A DNA stretch of 64,000 nt. Origin: Methylomonas albis (GTDB lineage: Bacteria > Pseudomonadota > Gammaproteobacteria > Methylococcales > Methylomonadaceae). The stretch lies in assembly GCF_014850955.1 (NCBI RefSeq), contig NZ_JACXSS010000001.1, positions 4,650,001 to 4,714,000 of the forward strand, written 5' to 3'. Shown here piece by piece: positions 63,884-64,000 of this stretch. How positions within the stretch are numbered: position 1 is the stretch's first letter; each line of letters begins with the position of its first letter. The position numbers were made by a program, and so were the translations under genes. The notes under the pieces were generated by a model that saw only the letters and a list, made by a program, of their open reading frames with translations, searched no databases and was not told the origin of the DNA.

Positions 63884-64000
63884 GTGAAACCCTATCCCCG
63901 AAAGCTCAACCAATTACAAACATTGGTAGCGGCTCACGACAAAGGCATCCGTGCTGAAGAGGATAGCACTTTATATGCCAATGACAAGAAACTGATTTAT
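63884..64000 (+). CDS. Possible start of a further gene
   Basis: From a GTG, 39 codons remain open to the window edge (VKPYPRKLNQLQTLVAAHDK, then GIRAEEDS...). A stop lies six codons upstream, and no ribosome site other than the AGAGG touching the GTG is visible. Composition looks protein-like, but the fragment is too short to identify. It would be divergent from the PEP-CTERM-like gene. Confidence 0.3.
   Translation, partial: MKPYPRKLNQLQTLVAAHDKGIRAEEDSTLYANDKKLIY

Overview
The window reads as chromosomal DNA of a gammaproteobacterium, most likely a Methylococcales methanotroph (Methylomonas-like). This rests on gene order (moaB/pepN beside hisBHAFI; rsmD-coaD-yfhL; hemCDXY; tesA divergent from ybbA-ybbP), an arsenosugar radical-SAM cluster, a PEP-CTERM-like protein and many cyclic-di-GMP/two-component proteins. 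No rRNA, tRNA, CRISPR array, integrase or transposase gene was recognised.

Layout. 1-7154 (minus): moaB, a DUF423 protein, a PsiE-like protein and pepN, then hisB-hisH-hisA-hisF-hisI (hisI cut by the window edge). 7310-13110: AI-2E-type exporter, Rieske ferredoxin, CBS-pair protein, YgjP-like metallopeptidase, DUF5710 protein, an overlooked 49-residue membrane ORF behind a near-consensus promoter, two YceI proteins and cytochrome b561. 13111-16170: a four-gene operon with ATGA overlaps at every junction: arsS, two arsenosugar-type glycosyltransferases and a membrane fatty-acid-hydroxylase/sterol-desaturase-like protein. 16193-17431: a decayed vapBC pair next to an intact PIN toxin/antitoxin pair.

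17573-23678 is the most unusual part: a compact AT-rich operon of a DNA cytosine-5 methyltransferase, a 984-residue protein with two GHKL ATPase modules (MORC/MutL/Hsp90-like at the N-terminus, histidine-kinase-like at the C-terminus with a possible phospho-acceptor His), a protein with a receiver-like domain holding every canonical receiver residue around a long insertion, and a Vsr nicking endonuclease. It looks like a horizontally acquired, signalling-coupled modification/defence system.

23873-34347: DUF3047-TVP38-flavoprotein cluster, small metabolic genes, murI, a GST, an ArsM-like arsenite methyltransferase and a large MASE1-CHASE-PAS hybrid kinase. 34533-42333: alcohol dehydrogenase, yfhL-coaD-rsmD-M16-M16, ctaB-trpD2 and a tandem PilZ protein. 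42400-48683: SLT-like lipoprotein, FKBP, two inverted copies of a ~250-bp structured repeat around an orphan gene, a CheD homologue lacking its catalytic His, rlmKL and acyP. 48964-64000: hemCDXY, two receiver-output proteins (HD-GYP and PP2C), ubiD, ybbP-ybbA/tesA, a GT2 enzyme, a MITE-like element, a GNAT protein, a PEP-CTERM-like protein and possibly the start of another gene.

Working links: ArsM and ArsS are consecutive steps of arsenosugar formation although their genes lie 13 kb apart; CtaB and HemCDX(Y) both serve haem synthesis; HD-GYP, PP2C, PilZ, CheD and the hybrid kinase point to rich surface and second-messenger signalling.
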